A stretch of DNA of 64,000 nt from Deinococcus gobiensis I-0 (GTDB taxonomy: Bacteria > Deinococcota > Deinococci > Deinococcales > Deinococcaceae): assembly GCF_000252445.1 (NCBI RefSeq), contig NC_017790.1:1036501-1100500 (forward strand), read 5' to 3'. Position numbers and translations under genes: made by a program. Each line of letters starts with the position of its first letter. Positions within the stretch are counted from its first letter, which is position 1. Of this stretch, positions 32,844 to 45,513 are shown one piece after another. The notes below the pieces were generated by a model that was given only the letters and a program-made list of their open reading frames with translations, was not told where the DNA came from and did not search any database.

Positions 32844-32879
32844 ACCCGCCGGGCGCGGATAGGCTAGAGTTGCCGGCCT

Positions 32880-33425
<546 letters not shown>

Positions 33426-33523
33426 GCCGCGCCCGGACCCGGACCTTTCCGGTGGCCGAGCATGAACGCCGCTTGCTCCGCGCCGGGAACCCGGCTCACC
33501 CCCGCCGCGTACCCTGAAGACGT

Positions 33524-34315
33524 ATGGCTCCGCATGTCACCACTGTGCTGACCGTGGCGCGCGCCGGCGCAGGCGTGGTGCGCTACCTGATCCGCCCCGC
33601 GCGCCGCGCCGCCCTCGATTTGTCCGTCAACGGGCAGGACCCCTGGTTGGAGGCCCGGGCCCCGGCCCGGTTGCGGCGCGGAGCGAGTGTGGCCCGGCGC
33701 GGCCTGGGGCTGGGCGTGCTGCTCGTGCTGGCGCTGCTGGGCACCTCGGTGCTGGGCACGGTCGCGGTGTTGCTGGGCATCGGGGCGGCGTCGGGCAGCG
33801 CGGTCGCGGGGTGGCTGCTGGCCTTCACGCTGCTGCTGGGGCTGCTGGGCACCTTCTGGACCGGCCGGCGCGCCCTGAACCTGTTGCGGGCGGGGCGCAC
33901 CCTGCCCCCCGACGTGGACCGCGCGGGTCCTGCGCCCGCCGTGGCCGACGAGGCCGGGCTGCTGCGGCTGCTGCGCCAGCACGAGGGCGCGCTGAACGGC
34001 CCGGCCCGCAGCGCCTTTCGCCGCACGCTGCTCGCCACCCGCGACGCGCTGCGGCTCGCGGAGGACGAGCCGACCCTGTCGCGCGACACCTACGACGTGC
34101 AGCAGGCGGCCCGCGAGGACCTGCCCGAGCTGATGGCCGCCTACCGCGCCGTGCCCGCCAGCCGCGCCTCGGACGATCAGCTGCTGGAACAGTTGCGCCT
34201 CATCGAGACGCGGGTGCAGGAAGTCGGGGCCCGCCGCGCGGCGCAGCGTCAGCGCATGCTGGGGGCCCACGGCCGATACCTGAACGGCAAATACCGGGGC
34301 GAGCCGGAGGAGTGA
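33524..34315 (+). CDS. Membrane protein of unknown function
   Basis: A 263-residue protein. An amphipathic N-terminus is followed by two adjacent hydrophobic helices (GLGVLLVLALLGTSVLGTVAV and AVAGWLLAFTLLLGLLGTF). The cytoplasmic C-terminal 140 residues are mostly charged helices (LLRLLRQHEGALNGPARSAF, then DDQLLEQLRLIETRVQEV) that could form a coiled coil. No known domain was recognised. A -10-like TACCCT at 33510-33515 lies 8 bases before the ATG, indicating a leaderless transcript independent of rnhA. Confidence 0.7.
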   Translation: MAPHVTTVLTVARAGAGVVRYLIRPARRAALDLSVNGQDPWLEARAPARLRRGASVARRGLGLGVLLVLALLGTSVLGTVAVLLGIGAASGSAVAGWLLAFTLLLGLLGTFWTGRRALNLLRAGRTLPPDVDRAGPAPAVADEAGLLRLLRQHEGALNGPARSAFRRTLLATRDALRLAEDEPTLSRDTYDVQQAAREDLPELMAAYRAVPASRASDDQLLEQLRLIETRVQEVGARRAAQRQRMLGAHGRYLNGKYRGEPEE

Positions 34316-34367
34316 CGCCGGGCGACTTTGTGCCCGCGCCCGTTCTTCTTGCGGCACACTGGTCCCG

Positions 34368-34856
34368 ATGCGCCGCCTCGCCCTGCTTCTGCTGCCCGCC
34401 CTGGGCCTCGCCAGTGTCGCCGCCGCCCAGGAGGCGCCCGCCCTGAGCATTCCACTGAATGCCGAGACGCTGCGGGGGGTGCCCGTCACGACCGGCGTCT
34501 TTCCGGCCGATCAGCTCTACAAACGCGACGTGCGGGTACAGGCCTACCGCCTCGACGACGTGCTGGGACGCAACGTGGCCGACCTGGCGCGGCTGGCGGC
34601 GGCGGGCTACACCGTGACCTTCCTGTGCTCGGACGGCTACGCGCCCAGGGCCAAGCTGGCCGACCTGCTGGGCCGGGGGGGCCTGCTCGCCTTTGCCGAC
34701 GCCGAGGCGGGCGAGGCGCGCTGGGCGCCCGTGTCCTACCGCGACAAGCCCCTGAACGCCGAGGCGGTCGGCAACTACCTGAACTGGCCGGGCGGGGCCG
34801 CCAGAAAGCCGGTGCCCTGGGGCGTGGTGACCCTGGAACTCAAGCCCGGAAACTGA
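34368..34856 (+). CDS. Secreted protein with a molybdopterin-oxidoreductase-like fold (tentative)
   Basis: A 162-residue exported protein with a clear signal peptide (RRLALLLLPALGLASVAAAQ). The mature part resembles the small Oxidored_molyb-like domain: a start of strands with LDDVLGRNVADL, then VTFLCSDGYAPRAKLADLL, LLAFADA and a C-terminal VPWGVVTLEL. No cysteine that could bind molybdenum in the sulfite-oxidase manner is obvious (one Cys, in FLCSDGY). It may bind another ligand. A -10-like CACACT at 34355-34360 is 7 bases before the ATG. It is related in layout to the protein at 44937-45500. Confidence 0.5.
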   Translation: MRRLALLLLPALGLASVAAAQEAPALSIPLNAETLRGVPVTTGVFPADQLYKRDVRVQAYRLDDVLGRNVADLARLAAAGYTVTFLCSDGYAPRAKLADLLGRGGLLAFADAEAGEARWAPVSYRDKPLNAEAVGNYLNWPGGAARKPVPWGVVTLELKPGN

Positions 34857-34957
34857 TCCGGACCGCTGCTGGTCCAGCGCCAGCAGACTCCGGGGAGGGG
34901 AGACCCCGCCGGCCCTGGCCCTCAGACTCGCGTCACGCCGCGCGCCTAGGCTGGGGC

Positions 34958-35488
34958 ATGCCCCGACGCACGCTGCTCGCGCTGGCCCTCGCGCTGGGAA
35001 CCCTGGTTCCCGCCCTGGCCCAGGAACTGCCGCCCCTCTCGCCCGCCCCGGCCGGGCCGGTCCAGACGGCCCCGGCGGTTCCGGCCGCGACCGCGCCCGC
35101 CGCGCTGGAGGGCGTGCGCGCGGCCCTGAGCGCGCCGCGCAGCGCCGCCGGTCCCCTGAACCTCACCCTGACCCTGCGCAGCGGGCGCAGCGCCCCGGTC
35201 GCCCTGAGCGTGCCGCGCGACAACGACCAGAACTGCGTGACCGCCCCGACCGTGCGCGTGCTGCGGGTGGGTACCCGCGAGGTCGTGTACCCCCCCCTGG
35301 GCGCCGAGCCCAGGCTGTGTGCCCAGGACCTGCGCAGCGACACGCTGGGCGCGGGCGAGACGCTGACCTACACCCGCACGCTGGACTTGCCGGCCGGCGA
35401 GTACATGGTCGAGGGCTGGCTCACGGGCTTCGCCGACGACCTGCGCGTGAAGGTGCCCGCCCAGCCGCTGCGGGTGACGGTGAGGTAG
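34958..35488 (+). CDS. Secreted BsuPI-like protein of unknown function
   Basis: A 176-residue exported protein: signal peptide MPRRTLLALALALGTLVPALA, then a 40-residue Pro/Ala linker. A beta-sandwich-like domain follows (LNLTLTLRSGRSAPVALSVP, VRVLRVGTREVVYPP, LGAGETLTYTRTLDLPAGEY) that resembles the BsuPI intracellular proteinase inhibitor fold. Two Cys (DNDQNC and RLCAQ) could form a disulfide. The start is ATG 34958, with TAGGCT at 34947-34952 5 bases before it. The family link is only by pattern and is not certain. Confidence 0.55.
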   Translation: MPRRTLLALALALGTLVPALAQELPPLSPAPAGPVQTAPAVPAATAPAALEGVRAALSAPRSAAGPLNLTLTLRSGRSAPVALSVPRDNDQNCVTAPTVRVLRVGTREVVYPPLGAEPRLCAQDLRSDTLGAGETLTYTRTLDLPAGEYMVEGWLTGFADDLRVKVPAQPLRVTVR

Positions 35489-35514
35489 GCGGTCTGGGCG
35501 GGACGCCCCGCCGC

Positions 35515-38655
<3,141 letters not shown>

Positions 38656-38761
38656 CCGAGGATTGTACGCGGGCCGCCCAAACGAGACAGAGAGGGGCCA
38701 GACAGAGAGGGCAGAGACGGTCGGCCTTCACCGTCGCGCGGCGCGGCCGGGCGGGGGCCGC

Positions 38762-38872
38762 CTAGCCAGGATGGACGCTCAGCCAGGCCTGGGCCAGGGT
38801 CAGCAGGCCGATCACCACGAACAGGAGCAGGGGAAGCCAGCGGCGCAGCCAGAGGCGGGTCTTGTCGTTCAT
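38762..38872 (-). CDS. Small single-helix membrane protein (36 aa)
   Basis: A short frame not reported by length-limited gene finders. MNDKTRLWLRRWLPLLLF begins the 36-residue product: a basic N-terminus, one hydrophobic helix (LPLLLFVVIGLLTLAQAWL) and a short tail. The positive-inside rule places the N-terminus in the cytoplasm. It lies between mfd and the kinase gene on the same strand. There is no clear Shine-Dalgarno; a -10-like TATCCC is about 13 bases before the ATG. It could be a real small protein or chance coding in GC-rich DNA. Confidence 0.45.
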   Translation of the reverse strand: MNDKTRLWLRRWLPLLLFVVIGLLTLAQAWLSVHPG

Positions 38873-38969
38873 GGCCGTAGTTTCGGGGATAGGCGGGCCG
38901 GGGGTGGAGTCGGGGCGGCGGTGTGGGTGTGGGCGGGGGGATGACCAGGCGCGCGGCGGTCCTCAAGCT

Positions 38970-39773
38970 CTAGAGCCCGGCCTCGGCCAGCGCCGCGATC
39001 TCCAGCGTCCGGGCGGCGCTGGCCGGGTCGCCGTCTTCGCGGTGCCACGCCGCCGACAGGGCGGCGTAGGCCAGGGCCCAGGCCAGCAGCCGGGAGCGCT
39101 CCAGCCCCGCGAGGTCGGCCACCAGCGCCGCCTGCCGGGTGAGGCGGCCGGGCCGCGCGGCGAAGTCGAGGTCCGGATTGCAGAAGATGTTGGCGTAGTC
39201 GAAGCCCCGCTCGCCGATCAGGCCCTTGGGGTCGATGACCCGCCACTCGCCTCCGGCCCCGCGCCGCACGTTGCCGTGGTGCAGGTCGCCGTGCAGCGGG
39301 CGCAGGTCCTGCGGCGTGCCCAGCAGCGCCTGGGCACGCTCCCAGGCCCGCGCGTACAGGCCGCCCTGCGGCGCGGCGGCTTCCAGACTCCGGAACCGGG
39401 TGCGCAGGGAGGGCAGTGCCGGCCAGGGCTGCGGGCGGGGCCGGTGGAGCCGGGCAGCGACGGCGCACAGCACGCGGGTGGCCCCGTCGTCGTCGCCCGC
39501 CGGGGGCAGGCCGGTCAGGTCCCCGCCGGGCAGGGTTTCCATCAGCAGGGCCGGGCCGCTGTGGGCATACACCCGCGCCGCGCCCCCGCCGTCCAGCCAG
39601 ACCATCAGGCGGTGACCGGTCTGTTCCTCGGCGCTGTGGGCGAGCTTCAACATGGCGGGGCGGCCCCCGGCGCGCACCGGCAGCAGGTCGCTGCTGGGGG
39701 TGCGCCGGGGTGGACCGTCCGGGGTCAGGTTCCAGCGGCGCAGCCAGGGCGTGAACACCTGCCCAGTCTGCAC
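38970..39773 (-). CDS. Aminoglycoside/hydroxyurea-type phosphotransferase (APH(6)/HUR family)
   Basis: A 267-residue small-molecule kinase. The catalytic loop LHGDLHHGNVRR near residues 178-189 and the metal-binding VIDPKGLIGERGFDYANIFC near 197-216 match the APH(6)/hydroxyurea phosphotransferase family, with LLMETLPGGDL as hinge. In known members the substrate is streptomycin or hydroxyurea; chromosomal homologues often have unknown substrates, so resistance should not be assumed. The start is a GTG at 39771-39773 with CATCCT (complement of 39781-39786) 7 bases before it. It is divergent from uppP. Confidence 0.85.
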   Translation of the reverse strand: MQTGQVFTPWLRRWNLTPDGPPRRTPSSDLLPVRAGGRPAMLKLAHSAEEQTGHRLMVWLDGGGAARVYAHSGPALLMETLPGGDLTGLPPAGDDDGATRVLCAVAARLHRPRPQPWPALPSLRTRFRSLEAAAPQGGLYARAWERAQALLGTPQDLRPLHGDLHHGNVRRGAGGEWRVIDPKGLIGERGFDYANIFCNPDLDFAARPGRLTRQAALVADLAGLERSRLLAWALAYAALSAAWHREDGDPASAARTLEIAALAEAGL

Positions 39774-39825
39774 CTTTCGGAGGATGCGGCCCGTAGCGTG
39801 GGGCGGGTTACACTCGGCGGAGATT

Positions 39826-40650
<825 letters not shown>

Positions 40651-40664
40651 GCAGGGAAACGCGT

Positions 40665-40701
40665 GGCCGGAAGGTGCCCCAGTGGCCCTTCCGGCCCTTT
40701 T
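40665..40701 (+). terminator. Terminator of uppP
   Basis: GGCCGGAAGG/CCTTCCGGCC (40665-40674 with 40687-40696) followed by CTTTT. Confidence 0.85.
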
Positions 40702-40738
40702 CATGCGGCGGTCAGGACGCGCGCCCTACACTGGCAGC

Positions 40739-41209
40739 GTGATCATGCGCACCCTGTTGCCCCTGCTGCTGGCGGCCGGCCTGCTCGCCGGGTGCAACTC
40801 TCCCGGTCAGGCCCAAGGCACTTCCGTCCAGACGGGCCAGACCCAGGCTTCTCAGCCCCAGACCACCGCACGCCAGACGCCGACCACCGGTACGGCCGGG
40901 CGCGACCCCGAGAGTGGCCTGGCCTGGGTGGACGCCAGCGCCCTGCCGCGCGAGGGCCAGCAGTTGCTGGGGCTCGTGGCGCGCGGCGGTCCTTTCCGGT
41001 ACAGCAAGGACGGCGTGACCTTCGGCAACCGCGAGGGCCTCCTGCCCCGGCAGACGCGGGGGTATTACCGCGAGTACACGGTACGTACCCCCGGCGAGAG
41101 CGACCGGGGCGCGCGGCGCATCGTGTGCGGCGGCCAGCCCGAGACGAGCACCGCCGAGTGCTACTACACCGCCGACCACTACGCCTCCTTCCGGAGGATC
41201 CGGTCATGA
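40739..41209 (+). CDS. Secreted guanyl-specific ribonuclease lipoprotein (RNase Sa/barnase family)
   Basis: A 156-residue lipoprotein: the signal peptide MRTLLPLLLAAGLLAGC ends in lipobox LAGC. A 45-residue Gln/Thr linker follows, then a microbial RNase domain. That domain matches RNase Sa closely: GPFRYSKDGVTFGNREGLLP, GYYREYTVRTPGE (catalytic Glu), RGARRIVCGG (Arg) and YYTADHYASF (catalytic His). It cuts RNA after G outside the cell or at the surface. The GTG at 40739 is preferred: TACACT (40727-40732) ends 6 bases before it, fitting a leaderless mRNA; ATG 40745 is the alternative. The ATGA overlap with the barstar gene shows that they are made together. Confidence 0.9.
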   Translation: MIMRTLLPLLLAAGLLAGCNSPGQAQGTSVQTGQTQASQPQTTARQTPTTGTAGRDPESGLAWVDASALPREGQQLLGLVARGGPFRYSKDGVTFGNREGLLPRQTRGYYREYTVRTPGESDRGARRIVCGGQPETSTAECYYTADHYASFRRIRS

Positions 41210-41604
41210 TCAATCCCTTCGCCGACGCGCCCCAGGGGGTACAGGCCGCGCCGCACGACGTCCGGCTGGTGGCCGCCGGGTATCAGGTGGCGGTGCGCGA
41301 GGTGGACTTCGGCGCGGTGCGCGACAAGGAGACCCTGATGCTGGCCTTCCTGTCCGGGCTGGGGCTGACCCAGAACTTCGGGCGCAACTGGGACGCGCTG
41401 TACGACGTGCTGACCGACCCCGGCCAGCGCCCGGCCCGCTTCGCGCTGATGCTGTGCGACTACGCCCGGTTCCGCCGCCGCACCGCCGGGCTGGCCCGGG
41501 AGCTGGAGGGCGTGCTGTGCGACGCCCAGAAGGACGCCGCCGGGCAGGGGCGCGCGCTGTGGCTGCTGGCCGAGGAACCCGAGAGCGACACGAAGCACTG
41601 GTAG
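41206..41604 (+). CDS. Barstar-family ribonuclease inhibitor
   Basis: A 132-residue cytosolic inhibitor. The barstar core is seen near residues 44-72: KETLMLAFLSGLGLTQNFGR, then NWDALYDVLTD, with the acidic helix (DALYDVLTD) that plugs the RNase active site. It begins inside the stop of the RNase gene (ATGA), the standard toxin-immunity arrangement of barnase and barstar. It should protect the cell from enzyme that folds before export. Confidence 0.92.
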   Translation: MINPFADAPQGVQAAPHDVRLVAAGYQVAVREVDFGAVRDKETLMLAFLSGLGLTQNFGRNWDALYDVLTDPGQRPARFALMLCDYARFRRRTAGLARELEGVLCDAQKDAAGQGRALWLLAEEPESDTKHW

Positions 41605-41655
41605 GGAACAGCGACCCCACTTCCCGTTGGCCCGCCTTGCTATGCTCCGGGGTGC

Positions 41656-42663
41656 ATGAACGCGCGCTACATCCTGGGCATCGACACCTCCTGCGACGAC
41701 ACGGGCGTCGGCATCGTGGAACTCCTGCCCGGCGGGGGGGCGGCGGTGCGGGCCAATCGGGTGTGGTCGCAGACCGTCCACGCCCAGTACGGGGGCGTGA
41801 TGCCCGAACTCGCCAGCCGCGAACACGTCGAGCGCATCGACGACGTGCTGGAGGGCGCGCTGGCTGACGCGGGCCTCGCGCTGGGCGATCTCCACGCGGT
41901 CGCGGCCACCTCCGGTCCCGGCCTCGTGGGGGCGCTGCTCGTCGGGCTGATGTACGGCAAGGGGCTGGCGCAGGCGCTGGGCGTGCCCTTCTACGCCGCG
42001 CACCACCTGGAGGGCCACATCTTCGCCGCCGCCGCCGAGGCCGAGCTGGACGCCCCTTACCTCGCGCTGGTCGTCTCGGGCGGGCATACCCACCTGTTCG
42101 ACGTGCTGGAGCCGGGCGACTACCGGCTGGTGGGCGCCACCCGCGACGACGCGGCGGGCGAGGCCTTCGACAAGGTCGCGCGCCTCGTCGGGCTGGGCTA
42201 CCCCGGCGGCCCGGCCATCGGGGAGGCGGCCACGCGCGGCGACCCGGACGCCGTGGCCTTCAAGCCGCCGCTGAAGGGCCAGAGCGGCTTCGACTTCAGC
42301 TTCAGCGGCCTCAAGACGGCGGCCCTGCTGGCCCACCGCGCGGGCGCGAAGCCCGACGACCTCGCCGCCAGTTTCCAGCAGGCCGCCGTGCGCACCCTGG
42401 TCGAGACGACCGTGCGCGCCGCCCAGGCCACCGGCCGCCAGACGGTCGTGGTGTCGGGCGGTGTGGCGGCCAACCGCGCCCTGCGGGCCGCCTTCGGGCA
42501 GACCGGGCTGCGGGTGGTCTTTCCCGGGCCGGGCCTGAACACCGACAATGGGGCCATGATCGCCCTGTCGGGGGCCGCCGCCATCACGGCCGGGCGCGCG
42601 CCCAGCCCGCTCAGTGTGGGGGCCGAGGCCTACGCCCCGCTGGCGACGGTTCCGGGGACCTGA
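41656..42663 (+). CDS. tsaD: tRNA N6-adenosine threonylcarbamoyltransferase TsaD
   Basis: Installs the threonylcarbamoyl group on A37 of ANN-decoding tRNAs, working with TsaB and TsaE. The 335-residue protein has ILGIDTSCDDTGVGIVE, the iron-binding HLEGHIFAA (two His), LVVSGGHTHLF, the substrate loop GLGYPGGPAI and VSGGVAANRALR, all standard. The ATG is 9 bases after a -10-like TATGCT (41641-41646), so the leader is very short or absent. The other TsaBCE genes are not in the window. Confidence 0.96.
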   Translation: MNARYILGIDTSCDDTGVGIVELLPGGGAAVRANRVWSQTVHAQYGGVMPELASREHVERIDDVLEGALADAGLALGDLHAVAATSGPGLVGALLVGLMYGKGLAQALGVPFYAAHHLEGHIFAAAAEAELDAPYLALVVSGGHTHLFDVLEPGDYRLVGATRDDAAGEAFDKVARLVGLGYPGGPAIGEAATRGDPDAVAFKPPLKGQSGFDFSFSGLKTAALLAHRAGAKPDDLAASFQQAAVRTLVETTVRAAQATGRQTVVVSGGVAANRALRAAFGQTGLRVVFPGPGLNTDNGAMIALSGAAAITAGRAPSPLSVGAEAYAPLATVPGT

Positions 42664-42803
42664 ACCGCGGGCCATTCATATGGGCCTGATCCCCCCCCGT
42701 CACCCTGAACCGGGTCCAGGGGCATCCGGGCTGACCGGAAGCCTATCCGGCGCGTAGGCTGGGCGCCGGGCCGCCCCTGGACCGGCCCTCTGGAGGACGG
42801 TTC

Positions 42804-43817
42804 TTGACGACACTCACTTCCCGCTCCCGCCGCAACCGCGTCCTGATCTGGGTGGCCCTGGCCGCCATCGTGGCGCTGTCGGCCTGGATCAATCTGCCCA
42901 CCTTCGGCCGGGTCTTTCCGGGCAGCGCCGCGCGGGTCGCCACCCTGCCCGCCGCCGCGCCCCTGGTCACCGCCGGGCAGCGCCTCCTGATGCTCTCGCC
43001 GCACCCCGACGACGAGTCGCTGTGCTGCGGGGGCATGCTCCAGCAGGCCCGCGCGGCGGGCGCGCAGGTGTACGTCGCCTGGATCACCCCGGGCGACGGC
43101 TTCGAACTCGACGGTGTCCTGACCGAACATGCCCTGCGCCCACGCGGCCCGAGCATGCGCAACCTGGGCCAGCAGCGCTCGGCCGAGGCCCTGGCGGCGG
43201 CCCGCGTGCTGGGGGTGCCCGGCGACCACACCTTCATGCTGGGTTACCCCGACGGTGGCCTGCTGCGGCTCTACACGACCAACTACGTCACGCCCTACCG
43301 CTCGGTGCATACCGGCGCCTCGGCGGTATACGTCCGGGGCGCCCTGACCCCCGGCGCGCCCTTCACCGGCGAGGCGCTGGAAGCCGACCTGCGGCGGGTG
43401 CTCGACCGCGTGAAGCCCGACGTGGTGCTGGTGCCCGCGCCGCAGGACTTCCATCCCGACCATCACACCGTCTCCTACATCGCCATGCGGCTGATGGCCG
43501 AGCGTGGCCAGAGCAGCCGCCTGCGCTTCTGGGTCATCCACGGGGGGCTGGAGTGGCCGGTGCCCAAGGGCCTGCATCCCGGCCTGCCCCTGACGGTGCC
43601 GCCCCTGGCGACCCGGCTGCCCTGGGAACGGGTGGACCTGACCCCGCAGGAAGAACAGGTCAAGCGGCGCGCCATGGACGCCCACCGCTCCCAGACCCGG
43701 ATCATCGGGCGGTTCATGCACGCCTTCGTGCGCGGCAACGAACTGGTGTCGGCCCAGCCGTTGCCCGACGTGCCCGGCGGCGCGGCTCCGGCGACGGCGG
43801 GCACGCCCGGACCCTGA
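42804..43817 (+). CDS. PIG-L family deacetylase
   Basis: A 337-residue membrane-anchored zinc deacetylase of the LmbE/PIG-L group. An N-terminal helix (VLIWVALAAIVALSAWI) anchors the domain outside. The signature LMLSPHPDDESLCCGGML (zinc-binding HPDDE) and the later DFHPDHHTVSY (third His) are present. Known members deacetylate N-acetylglucosaminyl groups in lipids, thiols such as bacillithiol or mycothiol, or antibiotics. The exposed location suggests a cell-surface substrate. The start is a TTG at 42804 with the Shine-Dalgarno GGAGG at 42792-42796. A -10-like TAGGCT lies at 42755-42760. Confidence 0.85.
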   Translation: MTTLTSRSRRNRVLIWVALAAIVALSAWINLPTFGRVFPGSAARVATLPAAAPLVTAGQRLLMLSPHPDDESLCCGGMLQQARAAGAQVYVAWITPGDGFELDGVLTEHALRPRGPSMRNLGQQRSAEALAAARVLGVPGDHTFMLGYPDGGLLRLYTTNYVTPYRSVHTGASAVYVRGALTPGAPFTGEALEADLRRVLDRVKPDVVLVPAPQDFHPDHHTVSYIAMRLMAERGQSSRLRFWVIHGGLEWPVPKGLHPGLPLTVPPLATRLPWERVDLTPQEEQVKRRAMDAHRSQTRIIGRFMHAFVRGNELVSAQPLPDVPGGAAPATAGTPGP

Positions 43818-43836
43818 CCTGCGGTCCATCACCGGC

Positions 43837-43874
43837 AAAAGGGCCGGACCCCTGTGCGGTGGTCCGGCCCTTTT
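43837..43874. terminator. Bidirectional terminator between PIG-L and DUF4384 genes
   Basis: A perfect 14-bp palindromic stem (AAAAGGGCCGGACC at 43837-43850 with 43861-43874) with A and T runs at its two ends, so it works on both converging transcripts. Confidence 0.9.
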
Positions 43875-43885
43875 CTATTCGAGGC

Positions 43886-44785
43886 TCAGCGGCGCTCGAT
43901 CTCGACGGCGAAGCTGCCGCCGCGCTGCTTGACTTCCAGGCGGGCCGTGTCGCGGCCCCGGCGCCAGTCGCTGCGGATCTGGTTGCCCTGCTGGCGGATG
44001 CCCACGAGCTGGTAGCCCTGCGAGCGCAGCTGCGAGGCGTAGGTCTCATGGACGCGGGCCAGCGTGTCGCTGCGCTGGAACTCGTAGTTCCAGTTGCGGT
44101 CGTTGAGCCAGGGCAGGCTGGGCTGGACCGGCGCGGGCTGCATGGGCGCGGGGCGCACCGGCGCCGGACGCACGGGCTGGACCGGCGCGGGGCGCACCGG
44201 CGCGGCGGAGGTGGGCTGGGCCACGTTGTAGTAGGCCGTGTCCGAGGTCCAGGTGTCCTGGGGAACGGGGTTGACCACGATGCTCAGGGCCTGGGCGAGC
44301 TGCTGCTGGCCCTGCACGTTCACGCTGGCGAAGCTGTTCTGACCGGACTTGAAGGTCGCGATCTGGTCGAGGTTCAGCGGAGTGCGGCTGGCGACCGCGA
44401 GCACCTTGTTCAGGCCGTAGGGCGCGGCGATGTCGAAGGTGAAGCCGTCGTTGGCGTCGGGGAAGACCTTGGTGGTGTTGGCCTTCAGGAAGTTCGCGCC
44501 GCCGGCATACCGGTTGGGCAGGATCAGGTCCACCTGGCCCTGGGGGTCCACGTTGAACAGGTACACGTAGGCGTCCTGATTGACGCTGGTGTAGAGCCGG
44601 ATGCGCTCGCCGGGCACGTAGTTGGGGGTCTGGGTGCCGCTGCTGTCGCGGTCGGTCCATACCCGGACGTCCAGGGCGGTCTGCACCGGGTTCACGATGA
44701 TGCTCTGGGCGCTGATGATCGGGGCGGCGCCGGCAGTGGCGGCCAGGGCCGCAGTGACGATGCTCAGGGGCAGGAGCTTTTTCAT
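43886..44785 (-). CDS. Secreted DUF4384 domain protein
   Basis: A 299-residue exported protein: signal peptide [18 protein letters not shown], then a DUF4384 domain with the pattern [34 protein letters not shown] and [20 protein letters not shown] Pro/Ala/Val repeat ([18 protein letters not shown] and similar) of about 35 residues links it to a C-terminal basic beta domain ([20 protein letters not shown]). DUF4384 proteins are common in Deinococcus envelopes; the role is not established. A -10-like CATCCT (complement of 44792-44797) ends 6 bases before the ATG at 44785, supporting that start over an upstream ATG at 44839. Confidence 0.8.
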   Translation of the reverse strand: MKKLLPLSIVTAALAATAGAAPIISAQSIIVNPVQTALDVRVWTDRDSSGTQTPNYVPGERIRLYTSVNQDAYVYLFNVDPQGQVDLILPNRYAGGANFLKANTTKVFPDANDGFTFDIAAPYGLNKVLAVASRTPLNLDQIATFKSGQNSFASVNVQGQQQLAQALSIVVNPVPQDTWTSDTAYYNVAQPTSAAPVRPAPVQPVRPAPVRPAPMQPAPVQPSLPWLNDRNWNYEFQRSDTLARVHETYASQLRSQGYQLVGIRQQGNQIRSDWRRGRDTARLEVKQRGGSFAVEIERR

Positions 44786-44936
44786 GACCGTAGGATGCCG
44801 TCCGCGCTTGACCTGGGCCTGATGCCCCGGCTCAGGCAAGGTGGCCTTTTTCTCATTTAGGCGTCAGGCGGCGCGGGACGGGGCCCTGGGCGAAAGGGCC
44901 GCCCCGAATGACCGGCCGACCGGTAGAATGTCCCGC

Positions 44937-45500
44937 GTGAACGGTCGCGTCGCCAGCAGGAAGTCCGGGTGGAAGGTGTGGGGTCTGGTGGGGGCGCTGT
45001 GCCTGGGCGGGGTGGACGTGACGGCGGCGCCGGCGCCGGCCGGCAGTGGGCCGGCGGCCGTTCCTCCGGCGGCGCGCCCCGCTCCCATCCTGGCCCTGGG
45101 GCCGAGCACGTCCCCGCGCGTCCTGACCCTGGAACAGCTCCGGGCGCTGCCCAGCGTGACCTACCGGGTCGAGCAGCCGCAGCTGCGGCGCAGCTTCAGT
45201 TACAGGGGCGTGACGCTGCGCGACCTGGCCGAACTCGGGGGCTTCGGCGGACAGGACCTGCGGCTCTACGCCAGCAACGGTTACCTCGCCCTGATCCGTG
45301 CCCGCGACTATCTGAACGCGCCCATCATGGTGGCCTACGAGGCCGACGGTCACGCCATCAGCGTGCGCGACAAGGGCCCGCTGACGGTCGTCCTGCCCCC
45401 CGAGCCGGCGCGCTACCGGACCCTGGCCTACTCGGGGGCGTGGGTGTGGTACGTCAACCGCCTGACCCCGGTGCAGGCCGGGGCCCAGGGCGGCAAGTGA
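44937..45500 (+). CDS. Membrane/secreted protein with a molybdopterin-binding-like domain
   Basis: A 187-residue protein: a single N-terminal hydrophobic helix (WKVWGLVGALCLGGVDVTAA), an Ala/Pro linker and a sulfite-oxidase-like Oxidored_molyb domain: RVLTLEQLRALPSVTYRV, FSYRGVTLRDLAELGGFGG, LRLYASNGYLALIRARDYL and VWYVNRLTPV. The molybdenum-ligating Cys of true sulfite oxidases is missing, so it may sense or bind rather than catalyse. The GTG at 44937 is chosen because TAGAAT (44924-44929) ends 7 bases before it; ATG 44928 lies inside the -10 box. It is 13 bases upstream of a histidine kinase gene and probably works with it. Confidence 0.7.
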   Translation: MNGRVASRKSGWKVWGLVGALCLGGVDVTAAPAPAGSGPAAVPPAARPAPILALGPSTSPRVLTLEQLRALPSVTYRVEQPQLRRSFSYRGVTLRDLAELGGFGGQDLRLYASNGYLALIRARDYLNAPIMVAYEADGHAISVRDKGPLTVVLPPEPARYRTLAYSGAWVWYVNRLTPVQAGAQGGK

Positions 45501-45513
45501 CCGGGCGCCGAGC

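Noticed and set aside
38970..39773. Acquired antibiotic resistance gene
   Set aside because: The kinase is of the APH(6)/hydroxyurea type, but GC content and context match the chromosome, with no mobile element. The substrate is unknown, so no resistance is claimed.
40739..41604. Classical type II toxin-antitoxin plasmid-addiction module
   Set aside because: The RNase carries an export and lipidation signal and the inhibitor is a barstar, so it is a secreted enzyme with immunity rather than an intracellular toxin-antitoxin pair.
44080..44220. DNA tandem repeat in the DUF4384 gene
   Set aside because: It encodes the Pro/Ala/Val linker in frame. It is a coding low-complexity stretch, not a separate repeat element.
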